Shown here: positions 55,430 to 64,000 of the stretch, piece by piece | How the letters are laid out: every line of letters starts with the position of its first letter | Position numbering within the stretch: the first letter of the stretch is position 1 | Assembly: GCA_902557645.1 (NCBI GenBank) | Contig: CACEAP010000002.1 | Coordinates: forward strand, 173,057 to 237,056 | Length of the DNA stretch: 64,000 nt | Direction of reading: 5' to 3' | From: an uncultured SAR86 cluster bacterium | GTDB taxonomy: Bacteria; Pseudomonadota; Gammaproteobacteria; Magnimaribacterales; D2472 | Translations under genes and position numbers: made by a program | The notes under the pieces: model-generated | What the model saw: the letters and a program-made list of their open reading frames with translations, nothing else | The model's database searches: none | What the model was told of the DNA's origin: nothing

Positions 55430-56131
55430 TTAGACATTAGTCTCCTCAGAACTTTTTAGAGATTTATACAAACTAAAATATACATAGGAGAGGGGGAATA
55501 TAAATATGTATTCAACCATGCCTGCCAAAATGCTTTGTAGAAGAGATAAATCAGGAAACGCTCCAACAACAACCAGCCCCGAGACAGATGCAAGAATAAA
55601 GAATGTAAGTGTTAATACGAATAAAATTGTTCCATGCTCATCTGTTGCTTCCCATGAAGCAGAAATTGACTCACTAACACTTTTATTTTCAAGCATAAGA
55701 TATGAAATTGTTAGCCCAAGTCTTCCAGCTATATAGAATGCTGGCAGGATCAGCATAAAAAACCCAAAGAATATAGCAATATTACATAATATGCTGGCAC
55801 CAAGGATAGGAAAAAATTTTCTAAAGCCAATAAAAAGTGCATCAAATGGTTTCATAGCCTTATTAATGGTTATGGCATTAAACGCTACATATATTCCTCC
55901 AATAAATGACATACTCAAAATTATTGAGATAAATGCTAACAAAGTAATAGGTAGCGCATTGGCAGTAAAATATTCAGTTAAATCATCAATATTGCCACTT
56001 TCTAAGAGGATTGATGCCGAACTTAAATAGTAAGCAGTCATTACCTCAAATAGAAAAACAGGAAATGCCATAACGGCAAGAAATTGCCAGTGCTGAAATG
56101 CAAATTGCCAAGCTGATTTAAATTGGTTCAT
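55430..56131 (-). CDS. Multi-pass inner-membrane protein of unknown function (YciC/UPF0259-like)
   Basis: A 233-residue protein with about five to six hydrophobic helices. General features (N-terminal WQFAFQHWQFLAVMAFPVF, middle FRKFFPILGASILCNIAIFF, MLENKSVSESISASWEAT) recall the YciC/UPF0259 and glycerophosphodiester-phosphodiesterase-membrane-domain group, but I am not certain of the family. It lies 24 bases upstream of the kinase gene and may start the phospholipid operon. Confidence 0.6.
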   Translation of the reverse strand: MNQFKSAWQFAFQHWQFLAVMAFPVFLFEVMTAYYLSSASILLESGNIDDLTEYFTANALPITLLAFISIILSMSFIGGIYVAFNAITINKAMKPFDALFIGFRKFFPILGASILCNIAIFFGFFMLILPAFYIAGRLGLTISYLMLENKSVSESISASWEATDEHGTILFVLTLTFFILASVSGLVVVGAFPDLSLLQSILAGMVEYIFIFPLSYVYFSLYKSLKSSEETNV

Positions 56132-56158
56132 AATAGTTAAAAATTTATATAAAAAATT

Positions 56159-58270
56159 ATGAGAAACATTATAGTCTACGGTATTTTTTTTGTCCTCTTA
56201 AGCTGCTCAAATGAGAAAGTAAAGAGTACTTCTTTATTGGATTACCCTTTAACAAAAACAGTGCCTTATGTTGAAACAATTCATGGAACAGAAATATCTG
56301 ATCCATATAGATGGTTAGAAGATTTTACGAGCGAAGATGCAAAAGCATGGGTGACAAGACAAAATGCTTTTACAAAAAATTTTATAACAGAATCTGAAAT
56401 AAAAACTGCTATTAGAGAAGACCTATCTAAGATATGGGTTAGTGACTCAATCAGTACGCCCTTTAAAAGAAAAGATAAAACCTTTTATTATTTCAATAAT
56501 GGTAATTGGCAACAAAGTAAATTAATGATGAAAGCTTGTGATGATTGTGATGAAGAAGTGCTTATCGACCCTAATCTCTTTTCTGAAGATGGCACTGTCT
56601 CATTAGGCAATATAAGTATCAGTCCAAATGCTAAATTTATTGCATATTCTATTTCAGACGGAGGATCAGACTGGAGAAGCTGGAAAGTTATGGAAATAGA
56701 TTCTAAGAAGCAGCTTGAAGACACTATATTGTGGTCAAAATTTTCTGGTGCTGTTTGGGAGAATGATAATTCAGGATTTTACTATCAAAAATATGATGAG
56801 CCCAAGGGCGAGGCTCTTCTGGAAGTTAATGAAGCTCCACAGCTTTATTTTCATTCTATTGGAACCAAGCAAACTGAAGATAAACTCATATATCAAAATC
56901 TAGACAAACCTAGATGGGGATTTGGGATTACTGTAGTTAAAGATACTGCTTATAAAATACTATCAATTAGCGAGGGGACTGATGAAAGAAATAGGATATA
57001 TATTAAATTAGATTCAGAAAGTGATTTTGTGCCTGTAATAGATGAACTTAAAGGTGCATATAGCTTTATATCAGCTCAAAAAAATACATTGTGGTTTTAC
57101 ACAACTGAAAATGCTCCTAATGGCAAAATTGTTAAATTAGAAATTAATAAAGACAAAAGCATGATTTGGTCAGATGTTATCTCTGAAACACAAGACTCTA
57201 TTAGAAGTGTAAATGTAATAAATAACTCTTTTGCAGTAATTTATCTTGAAGATACACTCTCATCAGTATCTTTTTTTGAACTCAATGGAAAATTTAGCCA
57301 CAAACTAAAAGGCAGTTTTAAAGGCAGTATCAGTGGTTTTGGTGGAAATATAGAAGATACAGAAACATATTTTAGTTTTACAAATTTCACAACACCGTCT
57401 CAAATATACAAGATAAATTTAATTAAAAATTCAACTGAATTATTTTGGGAAGAAAATCTGTCGGATTTTAAAAGTACCGATTACATTTCAGAATTAAGAT
57501 TTTATAGATCTAAAGATGGAACTAGAATACCGCTTCATGTAAGTTATAAAAAAGATACTGAATTAAATATAAATACTCCAATATTGTTGTATGGCTATGG
57601 AGGCTTCAATATTTCAATATTACCTCGATTCTCAAAAAGTTATTTGGCATGGATGAATCAAGGCGGAGTTGTTGCCGTAGCAAATCTTAGAGGTGGTGGA
57701 GAATATGGAGAGGCATGGCATGCTGATGGGATGCTTTATAATAAACAGAATGTATTTGATGATTTTGCTTTTGCTGCAAAATATCTACATAAGTCTAAAT
57801 TAGGGTCTCCAGCAACTACCGCTATTCAAGGAGGATCAAATGGAGGCTTGTTAGTGGCAGCAACTATGCTTCAAAATCCATCACTATTTGCGGCAGCAAT
57901 TCCTCAGGTTGGTGTTTTAGATATGCTTAGATTTAATAAATTTACAATTGGATGGGCTTGGGAAAGTGACTACGGATCGCCAGAAAAAATAGATGAGTTT
58001 TATAATCTCTTAGCCTATTCCCCATACCATAATATTGAAAATGGAGAATGCTACCCACCCACCTTAATTACAACCTCAGAGAGAGATGATCGTGTTGTTC
58101 CATCACATTCGTATAAATTTGCAGCAAGGCTCCAAGCTTTTCAAGGCTGTGAAAAACCTATATTAATTAGGATAGAAGGCAGGGCTGGTCATGGCGCTGG
58201 AACTCCTAAAAGTAAAAGAATTGAACAGATATCTGATGTATACGGCTTTGCTCTAGCATCAATGAAATAA
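56159..58270 (+). CDS. Prolyl oligopeptidase (S9A), lipoprotein
   Basis: A 703-residue serine peptidase that cuts short peptides after proline. N-terminal lipoprotein signal (FVLLSCSNEK) is followed by PYVETIHGTEISDPYRWLED, typical for S9A. A seven-bladed propeller occupies the middle. The catalytic serine is in IQGGSNGGLLVAAT (about residue 561), the aspartate lies in TSERDDRVVPSHSYK, and the histidine is in GRAGHGAGTPKSK. Envelope location suggests peptide scavenging (inference). Confidence 0.94.
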   Translation: MRNIIVYGIFFVLLSCSNEKVKSTSLLDYPLTKTVPYVETIHGTEISDPYRWLEDFTSEDAKAWVTRQNAFTKNFITESEIKTAIREDLSKIWVSDSISTPFKRKDKTFYYFNNGNWQQSKLMMKACDDCDEEVLIDPNLFSEDGTVSLGNISISPNAKFIAYSISDGGSDWRSWKVMEIDSKKQLEDTILWSKFSGAVWENDNSGFYYQKYDEPKGEALLEVNEAPQLYFHSIGTKQTEDKLIYQNLDKPRWGFGITVVKDTAYKILSISEGTDERNRIYIKLDSESDFVPVIDELKGAYSFISAQKNTLWFYTTENAPNGKIVKLEINKDKSMIWSDVISETQDSIRSVNVINNSFAVIYLEDTLSSVSFFELNGKFSHKLKGSFKGSISGFGGNIEDTETYFSFTNFTTPSQIYKINLIKNSTELFWEENLSDFKSTDYISELRFYRSKDGTRIPLHVSYKKDTELNINTPILLYGYGGFNISILPRFSKSYLAWMNQGGVVAVANLRGGGEYGEAWHADGMLYNKQNVFDDFAFAAKYLHKSKLGSPATTAIQGGSNGGLLVAATMLQNPSLFAAAIPQVGVLDMLRFNKFTIGWAWESDYGSPEKIDEFYNLLAYSPYHNIENGECYPPTLITTSERDDRVVPSHSYKFAARLQAFQGCEKPILIRIEGRAGHGAGTPKSKRIEQISDVYGFALASMK

Positions 58271-58274
58271 CCTT

Positions 58275-59618
58275 ATGGATACAATTTCTCAAGAGAGCTT
58301 AAAAAGTAATAGTTCTCATACAAACATGCGAAAAGTTGCATTTACTGCTTTGGCAGGAACAAGCATTGAATGGTATGACTTTTTTCTATATGGCGCAGCA
58401 GCAGCTCTTGTATTCCCAACAGTTTTCTTTGGTGAAATGTCATCATCGGGTGCATTAATTCTTTCTTTATTAACATTTGCTGCTGGTTTTATTGCTAGAC
58501 CAATTGGAGGAATTATTTTTGGACATTTTGGAGATAGGGTTGGCAGAAAGAAAACTCTTGTAATAGCACTAATCCTAATGGGAGTATCTTCAACTTTAAT
58601 TGGCTTATTGCCAACTTATGCAATGATAGGGGTTGGCGCACCAATACTTTTAACTATTTTAAGATTTGCACAAGGTCTAGCAATTGGTGGTCAATGGGGC
58701 GGCGCAATGCTATTAGTCACAGAAAGTGCTCCATCAAATCAAAGAGGTTTCTATGGAGCCTATGCTCAGGCGGGAGCCCCAGTTGGGGTAATATTAGCTA
58801 ATTTAGCATTTATTATCACTAGCGCATTAGTTTCTGATGAAGCTTTTCTTGCATGGGGTTGGCGCATTCCATTCTTAGCAAGTGCAATCTTAATTGCAAT
58901 AAGTATGTATATTCAGCTTAACTTAGAAGATACAAAAGCTTTTAAAGAATTAGAAGCTGCTAGAGAAGTTAATGAGGCTGAAAAAACACAGAATATTATT
59001 CAAAAATCTCCAATCATTGAAGCAATAAAAAAATATCCAAAAAGAATAATGCTTGCAGCAGGTGCTTTTCTTTCAGTGCAAGTAACTTTTTATATATTAA
59101 TTGCATTTATGCTTGCTTATGGAGTTTCAAGTACTGATATGACAAGAGGCGATATTTTATCAGCAATCTTAATTGCTTCTGCTATACAAGTTCCTGTTCA
59201 GTTTGTTTTTGCATCTTATTCTGATAGAAATGGTAGGAAGGGTATCTTCATGCTTGGAGCAGTTCTAACGGCAATGTGGGCTTTTGCAATATTTCCTTTA
59301 ATAGATACAGGCAATTTCTGGTTAGCTGTATTGGCAATATCAGGCGGCCTTATTTTTCTTGCAATGATGTATGGTCCTCAAGCAGCTTTCTTTACAGAAT
59401 TATTTAGTACTGAAGTGAGATATTCAGGAGCAACTTTAGGTTATCAATTTGGTGCAATTGCTGGAGGAGCATTTGCTCCATCTATAGCGGCATTCCTTTG
59501 GACTGAATATGATATTTTCTGGGTTTCTGTTTATATTTCTGTTGCATCTTTATTAACACTGCTTTCAGTAATGTCATTAACCGAAACTTTTCAATTAGAT
59601 CTCAGTGAAACAGATTAA
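58275..59618 (+). CDS. MHS-family MFS transporter (ShiA/ProP-type)
   Basis: A 447-residue major facilitator protein with twelve hydrophobic segments. ALAGTSIEWYDFFLYGAAAA near residues 28-47 and FGHFGDRVGRKKTLV near 83-97 are metabolite:H+ symporter signatures; a second SDRNGRKGIFMLG repeat lies halfway. The substrate cannot be told from sequence (carboxylates, betaines and shikimate are known). Four bases separate it from the peptidase gene, so both may serve one uptake function. Confidence 0.87.
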   Translation: MDTISQESLKSNSSHTNMRKVAFTALAGTSIEWYDFFLYGAAAALVFPTVFFGEMSSSGALILSLLTFAAGFIARPIGGIIFGHFGDRVGRKKTLVIALILMGVSSTLIGLLPTYAMIGVGAPILLTILRFAQGLAIGGQWGGAMLLVTESAPSNQRGFYGAYAQAGAPVGVILANLAFIITSALVSDEAFLAWGWRIPFLASAILIAISMYIQLNLEDTKAFKELEAAREVNEAEKTQNIIQKSPIIEAIKKYPKRIMLAAGAFLSVQVTFYILIAFMLAYGVSSTDMTRGDILSAILIASAIQVPVQFVFASYSDRNGRKGIFMLGAVLTAMWAFAIFPLIDTGNFWLAVLAISGGLIFLAMMYGPQAAFFTELFSTEVRYSGATLGYQFGAIAGGAFAPSIAAFLWTEYDIFWVSVYISVASLLTLLSVMSLTETFQLDLSETD

Positions 59619-59705
59619 ATAAATAAGATTTAATTTTAGTGCTTGTGTTCCCGATTATTTTTGAATTATGATCAGGTAAGTTATTTTTTATATAGGGAGA
59701 GAATT

Positions 59706-60902
59706 ATGAAAATACTTTGTGTTTTGTACGATGATCCAAAAACAGGCATGCCCGATCAATATGCTCGTGATGATTTACCTAAACTTGATAAGTATCCAGA
59801 TGGCATGACTTTACCTTCACCCAGCGCAATTGATTTTACTCCTGGTGAATTATTAGGATGTGTGTCAGGTGAATTAGGTTTAAGAAAGTTTCTTGAAGAC
59901 GCTGGGCATACTTTAGTAGTTACTTCAGATAAAGATGGTGATGGCTGTGAAGCTGATAAAGAATTGGTGGATGCTGATATTGTTATATCACAACCATTCT
60001 TTCCATATTACTTAACTCGAGAAAAGATGGAATCAGCACCAAATTTGAAAATGGCAATTACTGCTGGAATTGGATCTGATCATGTTGATTTGCAGGCTGC
60101 AATGGACAATAAGGTTGATGTTGTTGAAGTTACTTACTGTAATTCTAGATCTGTTGCTGAACATATCGTGATGATGATTCTTTCAATGGTTAGGGATTAT
60201 CATAATCAACATAGGATTGTAAAAGAAGGTGGATGGAACATAGCTGATGCCGTGCAGAGATCATATGATGTTGAAGGCATGCATGTTGGAACTGTAGCTG
60301 CAGGAAGAATTGGTATTGATATGCTGAGAAAAATGAAGCCTTTTGATGTGCATTTACATTACTTTGATATTCATAAGCTTCCTGATGAGGTTGAGGCAGA
60401 ATTAAACCTTACTTATCATGATTCTGTAGAGTCATTAGTAGCAGTTTGCGATGTGGTTAATATTAGCTGTCCATTACACCCTAAAACTGAACATCTATTT
60501 AATGACGAGATGATCAGTAAAATGAAACGTGGCGCATACATTATCAATACTGCTCGTGGAAAGATTTGTGATAAAGATGCAATTGCTAGAGGCTTAGAAT
60601 CTGGTCAATTAAGTGGTTATGCTGGGGATGTATGGTTTCCACAACCTGCTCCAAATGATCATGTATGGAGAACGATGCCTAACCATGGTATGACTCCTCA
60701 TACATCAGGAACATCTTTGTCTGCTCAAGCAAGATATGCAGCTGGCGTTAGAGAAATTCTTGAATGTTTCTTTGATGATAAACCAATAAGAGACCCATAC
60801 TTGATTGTTCAAAATGGCGATTTAGCTGGCATGGGCGCTCATTCATATACCAAAGGTACAGCTACCGATGGGTCTGAAGAAGCGGCTGAATATAAGAAAT
60901 AA
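59706..60902 (+). CDS. fdh: NAD-dependent formate dehydrogenase
   Basis: A 398-residue cytosolic D-2-hydroxyacid-dehydrogenase-family enzyme that oxidises formate to CO2, making NADH. ATG 59706 is chosen because of a strong ribosome binding site (AGGGAGAG), giving MKILCVLYDDPKTG; the frame to 59643 begins with TTG. NAD-binding VGTVAAGRIG, the NTARGKICD arginine, the DVWFPQPAP stretch and TPHTSGTSLSAQARY with the catalytic histidine all match pseudomonad FDH. A terminator follows. It stands alone, not with one-carbon or folate genes. Confidence 0.96.
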   Translation: MKILCVLYDDPKTGMPDQYARDDLPKLDKYPDGMTLPSPSAIDFTPGELLGCVSGELGLRKFLEDAGHTLVVTSDKDGDGCEADKELVDADIVISQPFFPYYLTREKMESAPNLKMAITAGIGSDHVDLQAAMDNKVDVVEVTYCNSRSVAEHIVMMILSMVRDYHNQHRIVKEGGWNIADAVQRSYDVEGMHVGTVAAGRIGIDMLRKMKPFDVHLHYFDIHKLPDEVEAELNLTYHDSVESLVAVCDVVNISCPLHPKTEHLFNDEMISKMKRGAYIINTARGKICDKDAIARGLESGQLSGYAGDVWFPQPAPNDHVWRTMPNHGMTPHTSGTSLSAQARYAAGVREILECFFDDKPIRDPYLIVQNGDLAGMGAHSYTKGTATDGSEEAAEYKK

Positions 60903-60921
60903 TATTCTTTAATAAACTAAA

Positions 60922-60955
60922 AAATAAAGCCTTTTAATAAGGCTTTATTTTTTTA
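60922..60955 (+). terminator. Rho-independent terminator after fdh
   Basis: AAATAAAGCCTT (60922-60933) pairs perfectly with AAGGCTTTATTT (60939-60950) around a TTAAT loop, followed by more Ts. It lies 20 bases after the fdh stop and separates fdh from the TPP-controlled operon. It is the only obvious intrinsic terminator I noticed in the window. Confidence 0.92.
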
Positions 60956-61059
60956 CATCAATATAAATCTATAAAAATAGATTTGGCAATTTTTATCTAA
61001 GCAAAAATAATATATTTACCTAGCAAGTCTTTAAAAAAAAGAATAATATGAAAAATAAC

Positions 61060-61142
61060 TGCAAAGGGGTGGCTATTTTAGCCTGAGATCTAAACAGGGA
61101 CCCTTTGAACCTGATCCATACAATAATGGCGGAGGAATTGCA
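61060..61142 (+). promoter_or_regulatory. TPP (thiamine pyrophosphate) riboswitch
   Basis: The THI-box landmarks are present: GGGGTGG with hairpin GGCTATTTTAGCC, CTGAGA at 61083-61088, ACCCTTTGAACCTGATC at 61100-61116, and CCATACAATAATGGCGGAGG after it. Closing stem TGCAA (61060-61064) pairs with TTGCA (61138-61142), which includes the A of the start codon. The conserved 3' motif (GCGGAGGAA) also supplies the GGAGGA ribosome binding site (61131-61136), so TPP binding should block translation of the downstream receptor. Confidence 0.94.
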
Positions 61143-63259
61143 TGAACACCATTAAAAATAGTCTATTTGTTTCTTCTTTATTTTTTTCTATTTCTTTAAT
61201 TGCTATAGAGAAACAACCCCAAACTATTGAAGAGATTATAGTTAAAGGCAACTGGCGAGATGCTTCGATTCTTGAAGAAGACTCAAGTGTTGCTGTTATT
61301 GATATAACTACTATTAAATCTCAACCAATAAAACATTTTGAAAATCTCTCATATCTAGTACCTAACCTAAATTTTGCAGCAAGTGATTCTAGAGCAAGAC
61401 ACTTTCAAATAAGAGGTGTTGGAGAGAGATCTGGTTATGAGAGAACTCCTAATTCAGCTGTAGGTTTTTTAATTGATGATATTGATTATTCTGGTCAAGG
61501 TGGAATAGCTACTACTTTTGATATTGATCAGATAGAAGTTTATAGAGGGCCTCAAGGCTCAAGGATAGGTTCTAATGCATTAGCTGGCCTAATTTATATA
61601 AAAACTAAAGAACCAACTGATGAATTTGAGGGGACAAGTGAAATAACTCTTGGGACTTATGGAACTGCAAATAGAGGGATTGCTTTTGGAGGTCCAACTA
61701 AATTTAACAAAGATATTACTTATAGGCTGGTATTAAGAAATGATTATTCAGATGGCTTTAGAAAAAATCTGTACCTAGATAAATCCGATACCTCAAAGAA
61801 AGATGAAAGCACATTTAGATTTAAGTCTAACTGGAAACTAAGTAATAAAACTTTAATTAAGATTCTTATCACTCAAATTGATATGGATGATCCTGCCGAC
61901 ATATGGACGATTGATGGAAGTTTAAACACTCTTTCAGATAGACCAGGCATGGATTCACAAAAAACAAATGCCTATGGAATAAAAGTTTTCTATCAATTTA
62001 AAGGATTTGAATTCCAGAGTTTAACAAGCATGACAGATACTGGTGTAGTTCTTAGTTATGATGCTGATTGGGGCAATACAAACTCTCATGCACCATATAC
62101 ATATGACTATTTTTCCCAGACATTAAGAAATAGAGAGACTTTAAGTCAGGAATTTAGATTAGTTTCAGATTCTGCTGATTTTAGAGCTAATAATTTCACT
62201 GAATGGGTTCTAGGGATAAGTTATTTTGATATTAAAGAGTCAAATATAAAGAAAGATGATGGAATTTATGGTGATCCAGCTGATCCTTATGGACCTTATG
62301 AAAGTAAATCTTCATCTTTAAGTAATTTTTCATCAGATAATTATTCATTCTTTGGTAATTTTGATTATTTATTAAATCAAACTACTAAATTTTCTTTAGG
62401 ACTAAGGTGGGAAGACTACGAGTCAAATTATAATGATTCTTTTGATGAATCATTTAATCCTTCTAGCAAAATGTCTGGCGGGAAAATATCTATCAATAAA
62501 ATTTTAAGTAAAGGTTCTAATATTTTTATAAGCGCTGCAAGAGGTTTTAATCAAGGTGGGTTTAATCTAAATCTTGGACTGACTCCTGATTCTATGAATA
62601 GTAATTTATATTACGATCCAGAATTTTTAACTAATTATGAAATTGGTTTTAATTCAAAATTATTTAATTCAAAAATGAACTTTGCAGCTGTAGTTTTTTA
62701 TTCCGACAGAGAAGATCAGCAAGTCTTAATATCTAAACAAGTCGACCCAACTGATCCAAATACTTTTTCATTCTTAACTCAAAATGCAGCAGAGGGAGTT
62801 AATAAAGGTTACGAAATTAATATGAATTTAAAGTTAAAAGAGTCTGTTGAAATTTATGCTAATCTTGGTTTCCTAAATACAATAATAAAAAACTGGCAAT
62901 CAAGACCCGATCTTCAAGGAAGAGCTCAAGCTCATGCTCCAAAAAAAAGTTATGCAATAGGAATGAATTGGTCATTATCAGATAAAGCATACTTATCATT
63001 AGATGTTGTTGGAAAAAGTAGCTTTTATTATTCAGATTCGCATGACAATAAATCAAAGTCATATTCTTTAACAAATATCAATTATCAATATTTTAGTGGT
63101 CAATGGACATATACTTTGTGGGCAAGAAATGTTTTTGATACTTACTATTCAGTGCGAGGTTTTTATTTTGGAAATGAAGCTCCAAATTTTGAAGATACAC
63201 TCTATGAAAGACATGGCGATCCAAGGCATATAGGCATATCAATTAGATATGACTTTTAG
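61142..63259 (+). CDS. TonB-dependent outer-membrane receptor, probable thiamine/thiamine-phosphate uptake
   Basis: A 705-residue receptor. Signal peptide (1-21), TonB box-like EEIIVKG near residue 30, plug domain (IRGVGERSGYERTPNSAVGF; IDQIEVYRGPQGSRIGSN), and 22-strand barrel ending GISIRYDF. The TPP riboswitch that directly controls it and the downstream PnuC-type transporter indicate thiamine or a precursor as ligand. This is strong inference but not proof; the barrel itself does not show the substrate. Confidence 0.92.
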   Translation: MNTIKNSLFVSSLFFSISLIAIEKQPQTIEEIIVKGNWRDASILEEDSSVAVIDITTIKSQPIKHFENLSYLVPNLNFAASDSRARHFQIRGVGERSGYERTPNSAVGFLIDDIDYSGQGGIATTFDIDQIEVYRGPQGSRIGSNALAGLIYIKTKEPTDEFEGTSEITLGTYGTANRGIAFGGPTKFNKDITYRLVLRNDYSDGFRKNLYLDKSDTSKKDESTFRFKSNWKLSNKTLIKILITQIDMDDPADIWTIDGSLNTLSDRPGMDSQKTNAYGIKVFYQFKGFEFQSLTSMTDTGVVLSYDADWGNTNSHAPYTYDYFSQTLRNRETLSQEFRLVSDSADFRANNFTEWVLGISYFDIKESNIKKDDGIYGDPADPYGPYESKSSSLSNFSSDNYSFFGNFDYLLNQTTKFSLGLRWEDYESNYNDSFDESFNPSSKMSGGKISINKILSKGSNIFISAARGFNQGGFNLNLGLTPDSMNSNLYYDPEFLTNYEIGFNSKLFNSKMNFAAVVFYSDREDQQVLISKQVDPTDPNTFSFLTQNAAEGVNKGYEINMNLKLKESVEIYANLGFLNTIIKNWQSRPDLQGRAQAHAPKKSYAIGMNWSLSDKAYLSLDVVGKSSFYYSDSHDNKSKSYSLTNINYQYFSGQWTYTLWARNVFDTYYSVRGFYFGNEAPNFEDTLYERHGDPRHIGISIRYDF

Positions 63260-63836
63260 TTTATCTAGCGCTGTTTTGATGGAGATATTTGCAGTATTAT
63301 TTGCAATAATCTATCTATTACTAGCAGTAAAACAAGACGTAAGATGCTGGTATGCGGCAATTTTAAGCTCATCGCTATACTTCTTTATAATGCTATCTGC
63401 AAAACTATATATGGAGGCATATTTACAAATTTTCTATATATTAATGGCAGTATATGGTTGGCTCCAATGGAATAAGGTAAATGGAAATAAAACAAAATTT
63501 ATTGTAAGGACATGGAGCATTAAGCAGCATGTAATTGTTATTTCTATGATTCTTATATTTGCATATATTTCAGGGAACTTATTAAATATTTATACGAAAG
63601 CAGCATTACCATTTATAGACGCATTTACAACATGGGGTGCAATAGTCGCAACCTATATGGTTGCTAAAAAATTATTAGAAAATTGGATATATTGGTTTGT
63701 TATAGACTCCATATCAATATTACTATTTTTATCACGAGAGCTATATTTAACATCTATATTATTTTTTGTTTATCTAATAATTATTTATTTAGGTTATAGG
63801 TCATGGACAAAAATAAAAAATGAAATGAATGGATAA
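63249..63836 (+). CDS. pnuT: PnuC-family transporter, probable thiamine transporter PnuT
   Basis: A 195-residue inner-membrane protein with about seven helices. The family hallmarks are YGWLQWNKV near residues 74-82 and ENWIYWFVIDSISILLFL near 145-162. PnuC proteins carry vitamin precursors; those controlled by TPP riboswitches are thiamine transporters (PnuT). It overlaps the receptor by 11 bases and the next gene by eight. Confidence 0.9.
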   Translation: MTFSLSSAVLMEIFAVLFAIIYLLLAVKQDVRCWYAAILSSSLYFFIMLSAKLYMEAYLQIFYILMAVYGWLQWNKVNGNKTKFIVRTWSIKQHVIVISMILIFAYISGNLLNIYTKAALPFIDAFTTWGAIVATYMVAKKLLENWIYWFVIDSISILLFLSRELYLTSILFFVYLIIIYLGYRSWTKIKNEMNG

Positions 63837-64000
63837 TATACAAAAAAAAGTTAATAAAATTTCTGGTGATATTGAATTATATGATGAGATAAAATCTGGA
63901 CCTATATCAAAAATATATTCATGTAATTTTAATAATATTAATTCAATAATTAGATTTGATTTGCCGCTAGCATCTAAATTGAAATTAGATCGAAAAAAAG
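63829..64000 (+). CDS. Thiamine-kinase-like phosphotransferase, N-terminal part (partial)
   Basis: The first 57 codons of a gene cut by the window end. ATG at 63829 overlaps the pnuT stop by eight bases. The sequence (DEIKSGPISKIYSCNFN, IIRFDLPLASKLKLDRKK) resembles the N-terminal lobe of the APH/choline-kinase family, where ThiK thiamine kinase belongs. Position in the thiamine operon favours phosphorylation of imported thiamine. With only the first lobe visible, a choline-kinase-like or other APH activity is not excluded. Confidence 0.7.
   Translation, partial: MDNIQKKVNKISGDIELYDEIKSGPISKIYSCNFNNINSIIRFDLPLASKLKLDRKK

Noticed and set aside
59643..59705. N-terminal extension of formate dehydrogenase
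   Set aside because: It starts with TTG without a ribosome binding site, while ATG 59706 has a strong one and matches the family start.

Overview
The window is a very compact, AT-rich bacterial chromosome segment (about two-thirds A+T by eye). Nearly every base is coding, convergent genes often overlap or sit within a few bases, and many starts are TTG. Several blocks are in orders typical of Gammaproteobacteria: rsgA / ubiE-ubiJ-ubiB-tatABC, miaB-phoH-ybeY-corC-lnt, TIGR02449-zapA-6S RNA-ygfA, pepP-ubiH and rpiA/ilvA. Together with the small-genome style, a TonB receptor under a TPP riboswitch, a CBM9/DUF5916 outer-membrane protein and a Fur-controlled iron-binding protein, this suggests a streamlined marine gammaproteobacterium. 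SAR86-like is my best guess, by inference only. I saw no rRNA, insertion sequence, prophage, integrase or CRISPR array.

Layout. 1-2352: end of pgk, class I aldolase, dtd and a LOG-family protein. 2357-7187 (minus): rsgA, ubiquinone genes ubiE/J/B and tatABC; the 56-residue tatA is easily missed. 7229-13745: orn, DUF1820, then miaB-phoH-ybeY-corC-lnt and an L,D-transpeptidase. 13768-18965: bifunctional beta-oxidation protein, a structured leader with a 28-codon ORF, glutathione peroxidase, rpiA, ilvA. 18973-22586: DUF5916 outer-membrane protein, ygfA, 6S RNA, zapA and its coiled-coil partner. 22652-27663: pepP, ubiH-like, Fur box with iron-binding lipoprotein, L28, sixA, dut, L31. 27723-36823: priA, then a minus-strand run of alpha/beta hydrolase, membrane-anchored paraoxonase-like protein, nnr, tsaE and amidase; then a Nudix and metallo-beta-lactamase pair. 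36827-45363: lipoprotein, acs, deoxynucleoside kinase, pcnB, a small unknown, an extended DksA, adenosine kinase, hemL, hemG, erpA. 45356-53127: anmK, M23 endopeptidase, putA, tyrS, FKBP, psiE-like and tRNA-Ile(GAT). 53207-56131: pssA, psd, a nucleotidyltransferase, an APS-kinase-like kinase and a membrane protein. 56159-60902: prolyl oligopeptidase, MHS transporter, NAD formate dehydrogenase with a clear terminator. 61060-64000: TPP riboswitch, TonB receptor, PnuC-family transporter and the start of a kinase.

How the genes work together. The clearest complete system is the last one: a riboswitch-controlled thiamine scavenging operon covering outer membrane, inner membrane and phosphorylation. 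The best candidates for something undescribed are the structured leader plus micro-ORF before glutathione peroxidase (about 16010-16205), the kinase/nucleotidyltransferase pair inside the phospholipid operon (54613-55405), and the paraoxonase-like/hydrolase pair joined to nnr-tsaE-amiC. Functions come from recognised motifs and gene order; no database search was possible.
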